Positions 43,922 through 52,646 of a DNA stretch of 64,000 nt are shown piece after piece. The translations under genes and the position numbers were made by a program. The notes under the pieces were generated by a model. The model saw only the letters and a program-made list of their open reading frames with translations, had not been told where the DNA came from and did not search any database. Origin of the DNA: CAVQEK01 sp964596645 (GTDB lineage: Bacteria > Bacteroidota > Bacteroidia > Cytophagales > Cyclobacteriaceae); NCBI GenBank assembly GCA_964596645.1, contig CAZQVB010000021.1, forward strand, positions 17,441-81,440, given 5' to 3'. Position 1 is the first letter of the stretch, and each line of letters begins with the position of its first letter.

Positions 43922-46900
43922 ATGCAACTCACCAAGTTAGAGATCAAAGGATTTAAGAGTTTTGGAGATAAGGTGACCATCAACTTTGGTGAGGGCATCA
44001 CCGGCATAGTGGGGCCCAACGGCTGCGGCAAGTCCAATGTGGTGGATGCCATACGCTGGGTGCTGGGCGAACAGAAAATAAGCAATCTTAGGTCGGAAAA
44101 GCTGGAGAACATCATCTTCAACGGCACCAAGAAGCGCAAAGCTACCCAGATGGCCGAGGTGTCGCTGAGCTTTCGCAATACCAAAAATCTGCTGCCTGTA
44201 GAGTACAACGAAGTCACCATCACGCGCCGCTTCTACCGGTCGGGCGATAGTGAATATCTGCTCAACGGTGTGAACTGCCGGCTCAAAGACATCACCAATC
44301 TATTTCTCGACACCGGCATCGCTTCCAACAGCTACGCGATCATAGAGCTGGGCATGGTCGACGACATACTGAACGATAAAGAGAATTCGCGCCGCCAGCT
44401 CTTCGAAGAGGCGGCGGGCATATCGAAATTTAAGGTGCGCAAAAAAGAAACAATGCGCCGCCTGAAAGAAACCGATACTGACCTGGAGCGTGTGGAAGAC
44501 CTGCTCTTTGAGATAGACAAAAACATGAAGTCGCTGGAGCGACAAGCCAAACAGGCCGAGCGGTACTTCCGGTTGAAAGAGGACTATAAGCTTTTCAGTA
44601 TAGCCCTGGCGCAGAAAAGCATACGCCAGAAGACACAGTCGCTGGAAGTGGTAAGTGCACAAATACAATCTGAAAATGATCGTAAGCTCAGCTTGAGTAA
44701 ACAAGTGGATGAAAAAGAAGCCAGTTTGCAACAGCTCAAAACGGATCTGCTCAAGCGCGAGAAGCTGCTTTCGTCCAGGCAGAAGACGCTGAACGAGCAT
44801 GTGGCTAAAATCAGGCATTACGAAAGTGAAAAAAAAATAAAAAACGAGCGGCTGCGCTACCTGAACGACAAGAGTGAAAGCCTGAGAGAACAACTTGAGC
44901 AAGACAAGCAAAGCAATCAACGCTCGGAGTTTTCACTGAAAAGCCTAAAGCAGGAAAAAGGCATAGCCGAAAAGCTGGTGGCAGAAGTTCAGGCAAAACT
45001 GAAACTATTGGGCGAAGAGCTGGAGGAACAACGCCGAAAGACCAATAGCCTGCGCGAAGAACAAGACACCCTCGACAAGCTGACGCGCCACCACCGTGAT
45101 GATGTGTATCGGCTGCAGAAGGAAATAGAAATAAAGGAAATACAGATCAGCAGCTATAGGCAAGAGCTGGAAAAAACCTCTACCGACCGTCATGAGAAAA
45201 CAGCCAATATGGCTGAGTTCGAGCAGAAAATTGAGCAGTTGGAAGAAGCACTTTCACAGAAAAACAGCCTTCTAGAACAGTTGCACAGCTCCGAGCAACG
45301 GCTGATGTCGCATATTGAGTCTGCAGAAAAAACGCTAGAAGCCATAAGAGAAGAGCGTAACCAAACCAGTAGAAAACTTGATGCAAGGCAAAATGAATAC
45401 AGCCTCACCAAGTCGCTGGTCGACAACCTGGAGGGCTTCCCTGAAGCCATACGTTTTCTGAAGAAAAAAGCCAACTGGAACAAAAAAGCCCCCCTGCTCT
45501 CGGACATTATCGGGTGCGATGAAAAGTATCGCATCACCATTGAGAACTACCTGGAGCCCTTCATGAACTACTACATTGTAGATTCGGAAGAGGAGGCCTA
45601 TCAGGCCATCAACCTGCTGAGTGATGCCGCCAAAGGCAAGGCGCATTTCTTTATTCTCAATCGCTTTGAAAAATTTCATCCGGCCGAACCACATATTTAT
45701 GACAATGCCATACCGGCCACAGAAATAGTAGAATACGACAGCAAATACCGTAAGCTGGTATCGTACATGCTCGACAGTGTATACATAGTGCCCGACGGCG
45801 AAGCGAATATGCCCAAGCACAGCGAGAATGTGTTCATAACACAAAGCGGCAAAATAATAAAGCGACACTACAGCATATCGGGCGGCTCGGTTGGACTGTT
45901 TGAGGGCAAACGAATAGGCAGGGCCAAAAACCTGGAAAAGCTACAGACCGAAATAAAGAAGCTGCAGCAGAAAATTGACCATATAGACGGCAACATGAGC
46001 GCGGCAGTGGAAGAGCTCGCCAACCTACGCTCCTCCACACGCAAAAACGATGTTTCCTCACTGCAGAATGACATCAATTTATTGAACCAGGAGCTGGTAT
46101 CTTTTATAACCAGAAGGGAACAGTTTGCCAACCTGCTCAGCAGCAACACCCACAAAAGGGAAGATATTCAAGAGCAGCTTGCCACACTGCAAAGCGACCT
46201 GGAGCGCATAAGGCCTGAGCACGAAAATCTTCAAGCTATACTGGAAGAAAAGCAAAATAACCTGCTGATGGTCAGCGAACAATATGAAAGCAACAAGTCG
46301 TTGCTGGACCTGAAATCGAGCGGGTACAACGATGAGAACATCCGCTACCACCAGCAGCAAAACAAGCTGGACAGCCTCAGCCAGGAAATAACATTTAAGG
46401 AAACAGCCTACGAAAGCAGCAAAGAGCGCATAGAGAAGAACAGGCTGGAACTTCAGAAGAACGACGGTGAAATAAGCAAACTCCTGGACAGCAATGAAAT
46501 ACAGGAGGACGAGCTGGTGGACATGTACAGGGAAAAAGAAGCGATAGAAGCCGGGCTGAACGAAGCAGAAAAGGAATATTACAAAAGCCGTGGCGACATA
46601 GACCAGTTAGAAACTGACGTGCGCAACCTGCAACGCGGCCGGGAAGGCGTAGATGCGCTGGTGATGGAGCTGCAAGAAAAGCGCAATGAGATAAAGATAG
46701 AATTGAACGGGCTGAAGGAGCGCATGTCGGTGGAGTTTGGGGTTCAGGTGGCCGACCTGGAAAAAGAAGCCGATGAAGCATCTGCTGAACAGCAGCAAAC
46801 CGCCGAAATGAAGGAAGACGAGCTGCGCAGCAAAGTATCGGAGGTGCGTGATAAGATGGAGCGCATTGGCCCCATCAACCCGATGGCGATGGAGGCCTAT

Positions 46901-47470
46901 CAGGAGATCAAAGAAAGGCACGACTTCATCATCACCCAAAAGCAGGATTTGATGGCTGCAAAAGAATCGCTTATGACCACCATCGAAGAGATAGATCTGG
47001 TGGCCAAAGACACTTTCCTACAAGCTTATGACAAAATCAAAGCTAATTTTATCAAGGTGTTTCGATCGCTGTTTACCGAAGAAGACGATTGCGACCTGAA
47101 ACTCTCCCAACCGGACAATCCGCTGGAGTCGTCTATAGAAATCATTGCCAAACCAAAAGGAAAAAAGCCGTTGTCCATCAGCCAGTTGTCGGGTGGGGAA
47201 AAGACGCTGACGGCCACATCATTGCTCTTTTCAATCTACCTGCTGAAGCCCGCCCCTTTTTGCATATTCGACGAAGTGGATGCTCCGCTCGACGATGCCA
47301 ACATCGACAAATTCAACAACATCATCCGCAAGTTTTCTGAGGGGTCACAATTTATACTCGTCACCCACAACAAGCGCACGATGTCCAGCACAGACATCAT
47401 CTACGGCATCACCATGGTAGAGCAGGGCGTGTCGAGGGTGGTACCGGTAGACCTGCGCGAGCTGGCTTAA
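43922..47470 (+). CDS. smc: Chromosome segregation ATPase SMC
   Basis: Condensin-type SMC ATPase of 1182 residues. I start it at 43922 (MQLTKLEIKGFKSFGDK), the standard SMC N-terminus; the frame continues up to 43871 with a hydrophobic stretch not seen in SMCs. Head motifs: Walker A GPNGCGKSN (31-39), signature LSGGEKTLTA and Walker B FCIFDEVDAPLDD near the C-terminus. Two long coiled coils flank a hinge around residues 510-650 (NLEGFPEAIRFLKK to YSISGGSVGLFEGKRIGR). The usual partners scpA and scpB are not in the window. Confidence 0.97.
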   Translation: MQLTKLEIKGFKSFGDKVTINFGEGITGIVGPNGCGKSNVVDAIRWVLGEQKISNLRSEKLENIIFNGTKKRKATQMAEVSLSFRNTKNLLPVEYNEVTITRRFYRSGDSEYLLNGVNCRLKDITNLFLDTGIASNSYAIIELGMVDDILNDKENSRRQLFEEAAGISKFKVRKKETMRRLKETDTDLERVEDLLFEIDKNMKSLERQAKQAERYFRLKEDYKLFSIALAQKSIRQKTQSLEVVSAQIQSENDRKLSLSKQVDEKEASLQQLKTDLLKREKLLSSRQKTLNEHVAKIRHYESEKKIKNERLRYLNDKSESLREQLEQDKQSNQRSEFSLKSLKQEKGIAEKLVAEVQAKLKLLGEELEEQRRKTNSLREEQDTLDKLTRHHRDDVYRLQKEIEIKEIQISSYRQELEKTSTDRHEKTANMAEFEQKIEQLEEALSQKNSLLEQLHSSEQRLMSHIESAEKTLEAIREERNQTSRKLDARQNEYSLTKSLVDNLEGFPEAIRFLKKKANWNKKAPLLSDIIGCDEKYRITIENYLEPFMNYYIVDSEEEAYQAINLLSDAAKGKAHFFILNRFEKFHPAEPHIYDNAIPATEIVEYDSKYRKLVSYMLDSVYIVPDGEANMPKHSENVFITQSGKIIKRHYSISGGSVGLFEGKRIGRAKNLEKLQTEIKKLQQKIDHIDGNMSAAVEELANLRSSTRKNDVSSLQNDINLLNQELVSFITRREQFANLLSSNTHKREDIQEQLATLQSDLERIRPEHENLQAILEEKQNNLLMVSEQYESNKSLLDLKSSGYNDENIRYHQQQNKLDSLSQEITFKETAYESSKERIEKNRLELQKNDGEISKLLDSNEIQEDELVDMYREKEAIEAGLNEAEKEYYKSRGDIDQLETDVRNLQRGREGVDALVMELQEKRNEIKIELNGLKERMSVEFGVQVADLEKEADEASAEQQQTAEMKEDELRSKVSEVRDKMERIGPINPMAMEAYQEIKERHDFIITQKQDLMAAKESLMTTIEEIDLVAKDTFLQAYDKIKANFIKVFRSLFTEEDDCDLKLSQPDNPLESSIEIIAKPKGKKPLSISQLSGGEKTLTATSLLFSIYLLKPAPFCIFDEVDAPLDDANIDKFNNIIRKFSEGSQFILVTHNKRTMSSTDIIYGITMVEQGVSRVVPVDLRELA

Positions 47471-47615
47471 TTGTTTTAAGATGTTGAAGGTTTTTTCGCT
47501 TACTTTTTCCATTCGATGATATTTGACTGACCATGGACGGCGCAAAAAAAAACACGGCTTGGAAATCTTTTAATTTGAAGCCGAGTCAGTAATACATTTC
47601 AAGTACAGGCCATAG

Positions 47616-48851
47616 ATGACACAAACACAATATGATGTAGCCATAATGGGTGCCGGACCTGCCGGCGCAGCTTGTGCGCTGTCTCTTGCGGCCAGCGGGT
47701 TGCGCATTGCCGTGCTGGACAAGGCCACCTTTCCGCGCGATAAAATTTGCGGCGATGCATTGAGTGTAGATGTGGTGAATCAGCTCGACCGGCTCTCGCC
47801 AGCCTTGAGCGAAGAATTTGAGGAGTTTGCCAGGAAGACGCCTTCGTATGGTGTGCGCATCATAGCACCCAGCTTGCAGCATATTGATATTCCTTTCGAA
47901 AAGGACGGCAGGCAGCAATGCGGGTATGTATGCAGCCGGATGGATTTCGATCATATGCTCTTTCGCCACATGAAGGCGATCAAGGGCATATCCGTTTTTG
48001 AAAACACTACAGTGCAGGCCATAGCAATGAAAGCGGGGGCTGTGGAGCTACAGTTGCAGCGCGAAGCGATCTCGGCAGGCATGGTGGTAGGCGCAGATGG
48101 CGCACAGTCGATGGTAGCGCGGCAATTGGCCGGTCAGCGCATGCAACGCCGGCACCACAGTGCCGGTTTGCGCATGTATTTCGAAAATGTGGGCGGATTT
48201 AATGACGGCAATTTTATTGAACTATATTTTTTGAAAGACATACTGCCAGGCTATCTGTGGGTGTTCCCACTGTCCGGTGGCCGGGCCAACGTCGGCATTG
48301 GCATGCTGTCGTCTGTGGCAGCGGAAAAGCACAGTTCCCTTCGTGAAACCATGCTGACACACCTGAGCGAATGCCCGGGCCTTAGCGAGCGATTTCGTGA
48401 TGCCAAAGCACTGGAGCGGCCAAGGGGTTTTGGTTTACCTTTGGGCTCCATCCGGCGGCCACTCTCCGGTGAGCGCTACCTGCTCACCGGCGACGCAGCA
48501 GGATTGATCGACCCATTCAGCGGTGAAGGCATTGGCAACGCGCTGCGCAGTGGCAGGTTTGCGGCAGCGCACATTGCCCAGTGCTTCCAACATCAAGACT
48601 TTTCTGCTCATTTTAACAAAGCCTACGACCGCGCCATATACAAAGCAATGATGCCGGAATTGCGCCTAAGTCACCACATGCAAAAGCTGTCGCGCTATTC
48701 TTCCCTGCTCAATTTTGTGGTGAAAAAAGCAGGGCAAAACCCGGCGGTACATGAAACCCTGGTAAAAGCCCTGGCGCATGTTGAGGTGAAGTCTTTGCTG
48801 CTCAACCCAAAATTTTATCTTCAGTTATTGATGGGTGGCTACAGATTGTAG
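47616..48851 (+). CDS. Geranylgeranyl reductase-family FAD oxidoreductase
   Basis: Flavoprotein of 411 residues. FAD-binding GAGPAGAACALSLA at 12-25, the KATFPRDKICGDALS stretch after it (characteristic of the GGR family and of digeranylgeranylglycerophospholipid reductases), and the second FAD motif LLTGDAAGLIDPFSGEGIGNAL. Members reduce isoprenoid double bonds or act on menaquinone and carotenoid precursors. With no isoprenoid gene adjacent, the substrate cannot be named. The 145-base gap after smc argues for its own promoter. Confidence 0.85.
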   Translation: MTQTQYDVAIMGAGPAGAACALSLAASGLRIAVLDKATFPRDKICGDALSVDVVNQLDRLSPALSEEFEEFARKTPSYGVRIIAPSLQHIDIPFEKDGRQQCGYVCSRMDFDHMLFRHMKAIKGISVFENTTVQAIAMKAGAVELQLQREAISAGMVVGADGAQSMVARQLAGQRMQRRHHSAGLRMYFENVGGFNDGNFIELYFLKDILPGYLWVFPLSGGRANVGIGMLSSVAAEKHSSLRETMLTHLSECPGLSERFRDAKALERPRGFGLPLGSIRRPLSGERYLLTGDAAGLIDPFSGEGIGNALRSGRFAAAHIAQCFQHQDFSAHFNKAYDRAIYKAMMPELRLSHHMQKLSRYSSLLNFVVKKAGQNPAVHETLVKALAHVEVKSLLLNPKFYLQLLMGGYRL

Positions 48852-48956
48852 ATGTTGGAATACTTCATGGCTTGTAGCATGGCTAAAGTACTGTGCGTGG
48901 TCGATCGCCAGGTGGAGCAAAAGCTTTGGCTGAAGCCTGCGCCCATGTGCTGAAGC

Positions 48957-50435
48957 CTAAGCAGCCTTGTGCACAGGCAGCCGGAAGGAAAAGATGGTGG
49001 AATGATGGGGTTTGCTGCGCACTTCTATGGTGCTGTGGTGCAAGTCGAGAATGCGCTTAACTATGGCCAGGCCCAGCCCGGTGCCTTTCACATGACTGGC
49101 TTCTTTATCTACCTTGTAGTAGCGGTTGAAAATGGAAGGTATGTCGCGGTCGGCTATGCCTTCACCTGAGTTTTCAATATCTATTTTCACCGCGTTTGGC
49201 TCGCCCGTCACCTGTAGCCTGATCCAGCCTTCACTTGGCGTGTATTTCACCGCATTGTCGAGCAGATTTTGAATCACCCGGTCGATCATAGAGAGGTCGG
49301 CATACACCATCGGCAGTTGCCCTTCCAGTTCCGATTCTATTTTAATGTTTTTCTCTCGTGCCATCAATTCAAATTTTTGCCCGGCATCCTGCAGCAGTTC
49401 ACCAATAAAAAATGACTCCTGCCGCACCACTACCTGGCCCGCCTCCAGCTTCGACAGTTCAAAAAGATCTGTGACCAGACTTCTGAGCTTTTCACTGCTG
49501 TTCAATATGATGTTCAGGTATTTTTTTCTCTCCTCCGCAGTCAGCTTGTCTTCTTTCAATAATAATGTCTCGATGTACCCATGCACCACGGCAAGCGGGT
49601 TGCGCAGGTCGTGCGACACATTGGCGATCAGCTCCTTGCGGAGCGTGTCTACTTTCTTCAGTTCTTCGATGTTGTGCAGTATGCTGTCTGCCATTTTGTT
49701 AAAGTTGCGCGACAACAAGCCCAGCTCGCCTTTGGTATATTTTTCCGGCACACGCGCCTGCAGATCACCTCGCTCGAAGCGATTGACGGTGGCGATGATC
49801 TTTCGCAGGTTTTTGGTGAGCAAGGCAATGAGCACCAGCCCTATGACGAAGGCAGCGAGTAGTGCAATGACAAATGAACGTGTGCCTACCTGTAGCCAAT
49901 AGCTGCTTTGCAGTGTGCCTGCTATATCTTCATATTTTTCGCTGGCCAACACGATATATACATACCCCTGTATGGCGCCATACTGCTCCACACGGGTTGC
50001 CGAAAAAATGGTGTGGTGGCCGGGGTTTCGCGGATCGTCGCCCAGCACATATTGCTCACCCCCACCTGCTATAAATTCATCCAGCGGCTCTAGCGATACA
50101 CGACTAAGTTTCACTTTTTTATCCAATACTACATAACTGAGAATTTCGCCGTCGGGGCTTAGCAGGTACACTTCTATGGCCGGGTTCACGGCCATCATGG
50201 AGTGCATGAGTTTGTCCAGCGAAGCTTTATTTACTTCTCCATCCACAAAGGGTGATATCTCCGCCAGCAGATGGTCTGCCACGTCGGCATTGAGTTTTTG
50301 CGTGGTTTCATTGAAATACCTGTTGGCGGCCAGGGAAGTGATGAAAGTGTAGGCCAGGCCAAGCAATATAAATAGCAGCAAAAAAGTGGCAGACAAGCGC
50401 CAGAAGAGGCTGTTTTTAATGTTCGTGATGTTCAT
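48957..50435 (-). CDS. Membrane sensor histidine kinase
   Basis: EnvZ/PhoR-type sensor of 492 residues. Two membrane helices (about 15-35 and 187-207) bracket a periplasmic sensor domain of about 150 residues with a PAS/CACHE-like look (AIEVYLLSPDGEILSYVV, GYVYIVLASE). A HAMP linker (about 207-260) and HisKA with phospho-acceptor His275 in NVSHDLRNP follow. The ATPase domain has the N box (QNLLDNAVKYTP), G1 (NSGEGIADRD) and G2 (GTGLGLAIVKR). It is 4 bases downstream of its response regulator. The signal is unknown. Confidence 0.93.
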   Translation of the reverse strand: MNITNIKNSLFWRLSATFLLLFILLGLAYTFITSLAANRYFNETTQKLNADVADHLLAEISPFVDGEVNKASLDKLMHSMMAVNPAIEVYLLSPDGEILSYVVLDKKVKLSRVSLEPLDEFIAGGGEQYVLGDDPRNPGHHTIFSATRVEQYGAIQGYVYIVLASEKYEDIAGTLQSSYWLQVGTRSFVIALLAAFVIGLVLIALLTKNLRKIIATVNRFERGDLQARVPEKYTKGELGLLSRNFNKMADSILHNIEELKKVDTLRKELIANVSHDLRNPLAVVHGYIETLLLKEDKLTAEERKKYLNIILNSSEKLRSLVTDLFELSKLEAGQVVVRQESFFIGELLQDAGQKFELMAREKNIKIESELEGQLPMVYADLSMIDRVIQNLLDNAVKYTPSEGWIRLQVTGEPNAVKIDIENSGEGIADRDIPSIFNRYYKVDKEASHVKGTGLGLAIVKRILDLHHSTIEVRSKPHHSTIFSFRLPVHKAA

Positions 50436-50439
50436 GTTT

Positions 50440-51147
50440 TTATAGTTCGTCGTTGAACCTGTAGCCTATGCCCCAGGTGGTGAGTATGTAGGTGGGCTCG
50501 GCCAGTTGGGGTTCTATTTTGGCCCTCAACCGGTTAATGTGTGAGTTTACGGTGTGTTCGTATCCGTTGAATTCATAGCCCCACACTTGTTTGAGCAGTT
50601 GCGAGCGGCTGTAGCTGCGGCCAGGGTGGTTGGCCATCAGCATCAGCAGGTCAAACTCTTTGGGCGTAAGCTCCACGCGCTGTCCGTCGAGCTGCACCTT
50701 GCGCTTTTCGGTGTCTATTTCCAGTGTGTTGAACTGAAGCAGGCGCTTGCTGCTGTCGGCAGACTGCTTTTGATGCCGCTCTTGCCTGCGCAAAATGGCC
50801 TTGACCCGGGCTATAAATTCACTCACGCCAAAGGGCTTGGTCAGATAATCGTCGGCGCCCGACTCCAGACCGTTCACCTTATCGAACTCTTCGGACTTGG
50901 CCGTGAGCATAAGTATTGGCGTGAAATCATCCTGCGCCCTGAGCTTTTTACAGATGGATATGCCATCCATGTGGGGAAGCATCAGGTCGAGAATCATCAG
51001 GTCGTAACTGCCATTGATGGCCATCTCATATCCATCGCGCCCGTCGGTGGCCACATGCACTTCGCAGTCGAGGTCTGTGAGGTGTATATTGAGCAGGCCG
51101 ATGATGTTTTCGTCGTCTTCAATAATGAGCACCTTCTTCATAAGCAT
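50440..51147 (-). CDS. OmpR/PhoB-family response regulator
   Basis: Response regulator of 235 residues (start at MLMKKV or, more likely, MKKVL at 51141). The receiver has the acidic pocket EDDE and phospho-acceptor Asp54 in ILDLMLPHMDG (numbered from 51147), and the conserved Lys in YLTKPFG. The C-terminal winged helix has VELTPKEFDLLMLMANHPGR and the recognition-helix region YSRSQLLKQVWG, followed by HINRLRAKIE. It is the first gene of the pair with the histidine kinase. It is divergent from a lipoprotein gene with an OmpR-type operator in the shared region, so it probably controls that gene and possibly itself. Confidence 0.95.
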   Translation of the reverse strand: MLMKKVLIIEDDENIIGLLNIHLTDLDCEVHVATDGRDGYEMAINGSYDLMILDLMLPHMDGISICKKLRAQDDFTPILMLTAKSEEFDKVNGLESGADDYLTKPFGVSEFIARVKAILRRQERHQKQSADSSKRLLQFNTLEIDTEKRKVQLDGQRVELTPKEFDLLMLMANHPGRSYSRSQLLKQVWGYEFNGYEHTVNSHINRLRAKIEPQLAEPTYILTTWGIGYRFNDEL

Positions 51148-51255
51148 GAGAATTTCTTTAAATCTACAGTATAAAATTCACGAAACTATCACGGTGGCCA
51201 ATGGGTGCTGTGTCAGGGGCAGCAAAACAACTGGCCGCTATGCCACCCGTCGAAA

Positions 51256-51293
51256 TGTGATAAAAATGTGATTTTTCTGTGACCTGTCTGCAA
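51256..51293 (+). promoter_or_regulatory. Direct repeats TGTGA at 11-bp spacing, probable response-regulator operator
   Basis: TGTGA starts at 51256, 51267 and 51278, exactly one helical turn apart, and a weaker TGCAA follows at 51289. OmpR-family winged-helix regulators bind head-to-tail to direct repeats with this spacing. The array lies just upstream of a -7-like TAGCTTTA (51305-51312) that has no TTG at -33, as expected for an activated promoter of the lipoprotein gene. Confidence 0.6.
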
Positions 51294-51336
51294 CATCTCA
51301 GGGGTAGCTTTACAGAAAACCAAATTATTAATCCCT

Positions 51337-52224
51337 ATGAAAAAGATGTTGAAAATCGAAAAATTGATGATGCCGCTGGCCCTGTTGGCCCTATTCTTTA
51401 TTTACTCATGCGATGAAGATGATGAAGACCCGATGGCCAACCTCACGCTGAGCATCAGCGGACTGGAAGATCTGGGCAGCGGCTACGCCTACGAAGGCTG
51501 GATCATGGTGGACGGCAGTCCGCAAACCACAGGCGTATTTACGGTAGATGGCAGTGGCAACCTGTCGAAAAGCAGTTTCTCACTCGACGCCGATGCGCTT
51601 GACAAGGCGACCGCCTTCATCCTGACGGTGGAGCCAAGCCCCGACCCCGATCCTGCCCCTACCGCCGTGCATATACTGGCTGGTGATTTCTCGGCAAAGT
51701 CGGCCAGCCTGTCGGTAGCTCATGGGGCAGCGCTGGGCAATAGCTTTAGCAATGCTGCGGGGAAATATATATTGGCCACGCCCACCAATGGCGACAACAA
51801 CGACGAAAAAAGTGGCGTTTGGTTCCTGAATCTTCCGGGCCCCTCCGCCGGTCTTACCCTGCCGACCTTGCCCACCGGCTGGGTATATGAAGGCTGGGCC
51901 GTAGTGGGAGGTACTCCCCTGAGCACCGGCACCTTCACCAATGTGGCCATGGCCGACGATGATGCACCCTTCAGCGGCAACATGGATGCACCACCATTTC
52001 CTGGAGAAGATTTCCTGAACAATGCCCCTTCAGGAATTGTATTTCCTGTCGACTTAAGCGGTGGCAAAGTAGTGATCAGCATTGAGCCGGTGCCCGACAA
52101 CAGCCCCGCGCCGTTTGTACTGAAGCCCCTGGCCGCCGACGTGTCGCCCACCGCCATGGACCATTTAGTGTATAATATGTCGCAAAACCTGTCTTCGTTT
52201 CCCACAGGCACTGCCAGCAAATGA
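51337..52224 (+). CDS. Lipoprotein with two RskA-like (anti-sigma-K C-domain-like) repeats
   Basis: Exported lipoprotein of 295 residues; the lipobox is FIYSC with Cys25, followed by an acidic DEDDED stretch that may act as a sorting or export signal. Two related domains cover about 33-150 and 165-290. Each has a YEGW core followed by a Gly-rich turn and TGxF (GYAYEGWIMVDGSPQTTGVF; GWVYEGWAVVGGTPLSTGTF). This pattern recalls the extracytoplasmic domain of anti-sigma factor RskA, but no membrane helix or sigma-binding domain is present. It is probably a target of the divergent two-component system. Function unknown; a rightward terminator follows. Confidence 0.75.
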   Translation: MKKMLKIEKLMMPLALLALFFIYSCDEDDEDPMANLTLSISGLEDLGSGYAYEGWIMVDGSPQTTGVFTVDGSGNLSKSSFSLDADALDKATAFILTVEPSPDPDPAPTAVHILAGDFSAKSASLSVAHGAALGNSFSNAAGKYILATPTNGDNNDEKSGVWFLNLPGPSAGLTLPTLPTGWVYEGWAVVGGTPLSTGTFTNVAMADDDAPFSGNMDAPPFPGEDFLNNAPSGIVFPVDLSGGKVVISIEPVPDNSPAPFVLKPLAADVSPTAMDHLVYNMSQNLSSFPTGTASK

Positions 52225-52281
52225 GCTTGGTATCAGTGATGATGTAGAAGATTGGTGCAGTTGAACAATCACTGACCGAGA

Positions 52282-52307
52282 AGGCCCGCCACATGGTGGG
52301 CCTTTTT
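52282..52307 (+). terminator. Rho-independent terminator of the lipoprotein gene
   Basis: AGGCCC (52282-52287) pairs with GGGCCT (52298-52303); the adjoining CCAC/GTGG bases can extend the stem around a one-base bulge. T5 follows at 52303-52307. It is 58 bases after the stop. Confidence 0.75.
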
Positions 52308-52488
52308 ACTGTCCATTTGGAAGTGTTTATTTAACTGTGTCACTCGTTGTTTACCTCCTACCCCGTCTCGTGGCCCCTTCCGGCTTTCACCTTTCCGAAA
52401 TTATAATTTAATCCACGGAACCATATTCGCACCCTGCACGCCAGAACTCACTGAAGTGAGTGATTATTTATTTTCTTTAAGCTTTCAA

Positions 52489-52646
52489 CTCTTTTCCATT
52501 TCAGCTTTGAGCCTTCAGCTATTTAATCACTGGTATTATATTTTTTCCTTTCAGCTTTCACCTTTGAGCTTTCAGCTATTTCATCACTAGTCTTATTTTT
52601 TTTCCTTTCAGCTTTCAGCTTTCAGCTTTGAGCCTTCAGCTCCTAC
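52489..52646. repeat. CTTTCAG heptamer repeats in three ~57-bp modules, abutting the GH2 stop codon
   Basis: Three modules each contain runs of CTTTCAG/CTTTGAG/CCTTCAG. The spacer AGCTATTTAATCACTGGT recurs 57 bases later as AGCTATTTCATCACTAGT, followed each time by a T-rich tract. The third module ends on the GH2 stop (52643-52645). Bases 52612-52641 are identical to 444-473. The rest of the 418-base gap (52308-52488) holds only a small dyad ACTCACT-GA-AGTGAGT at 52446-52461. Confidence 0.75.
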
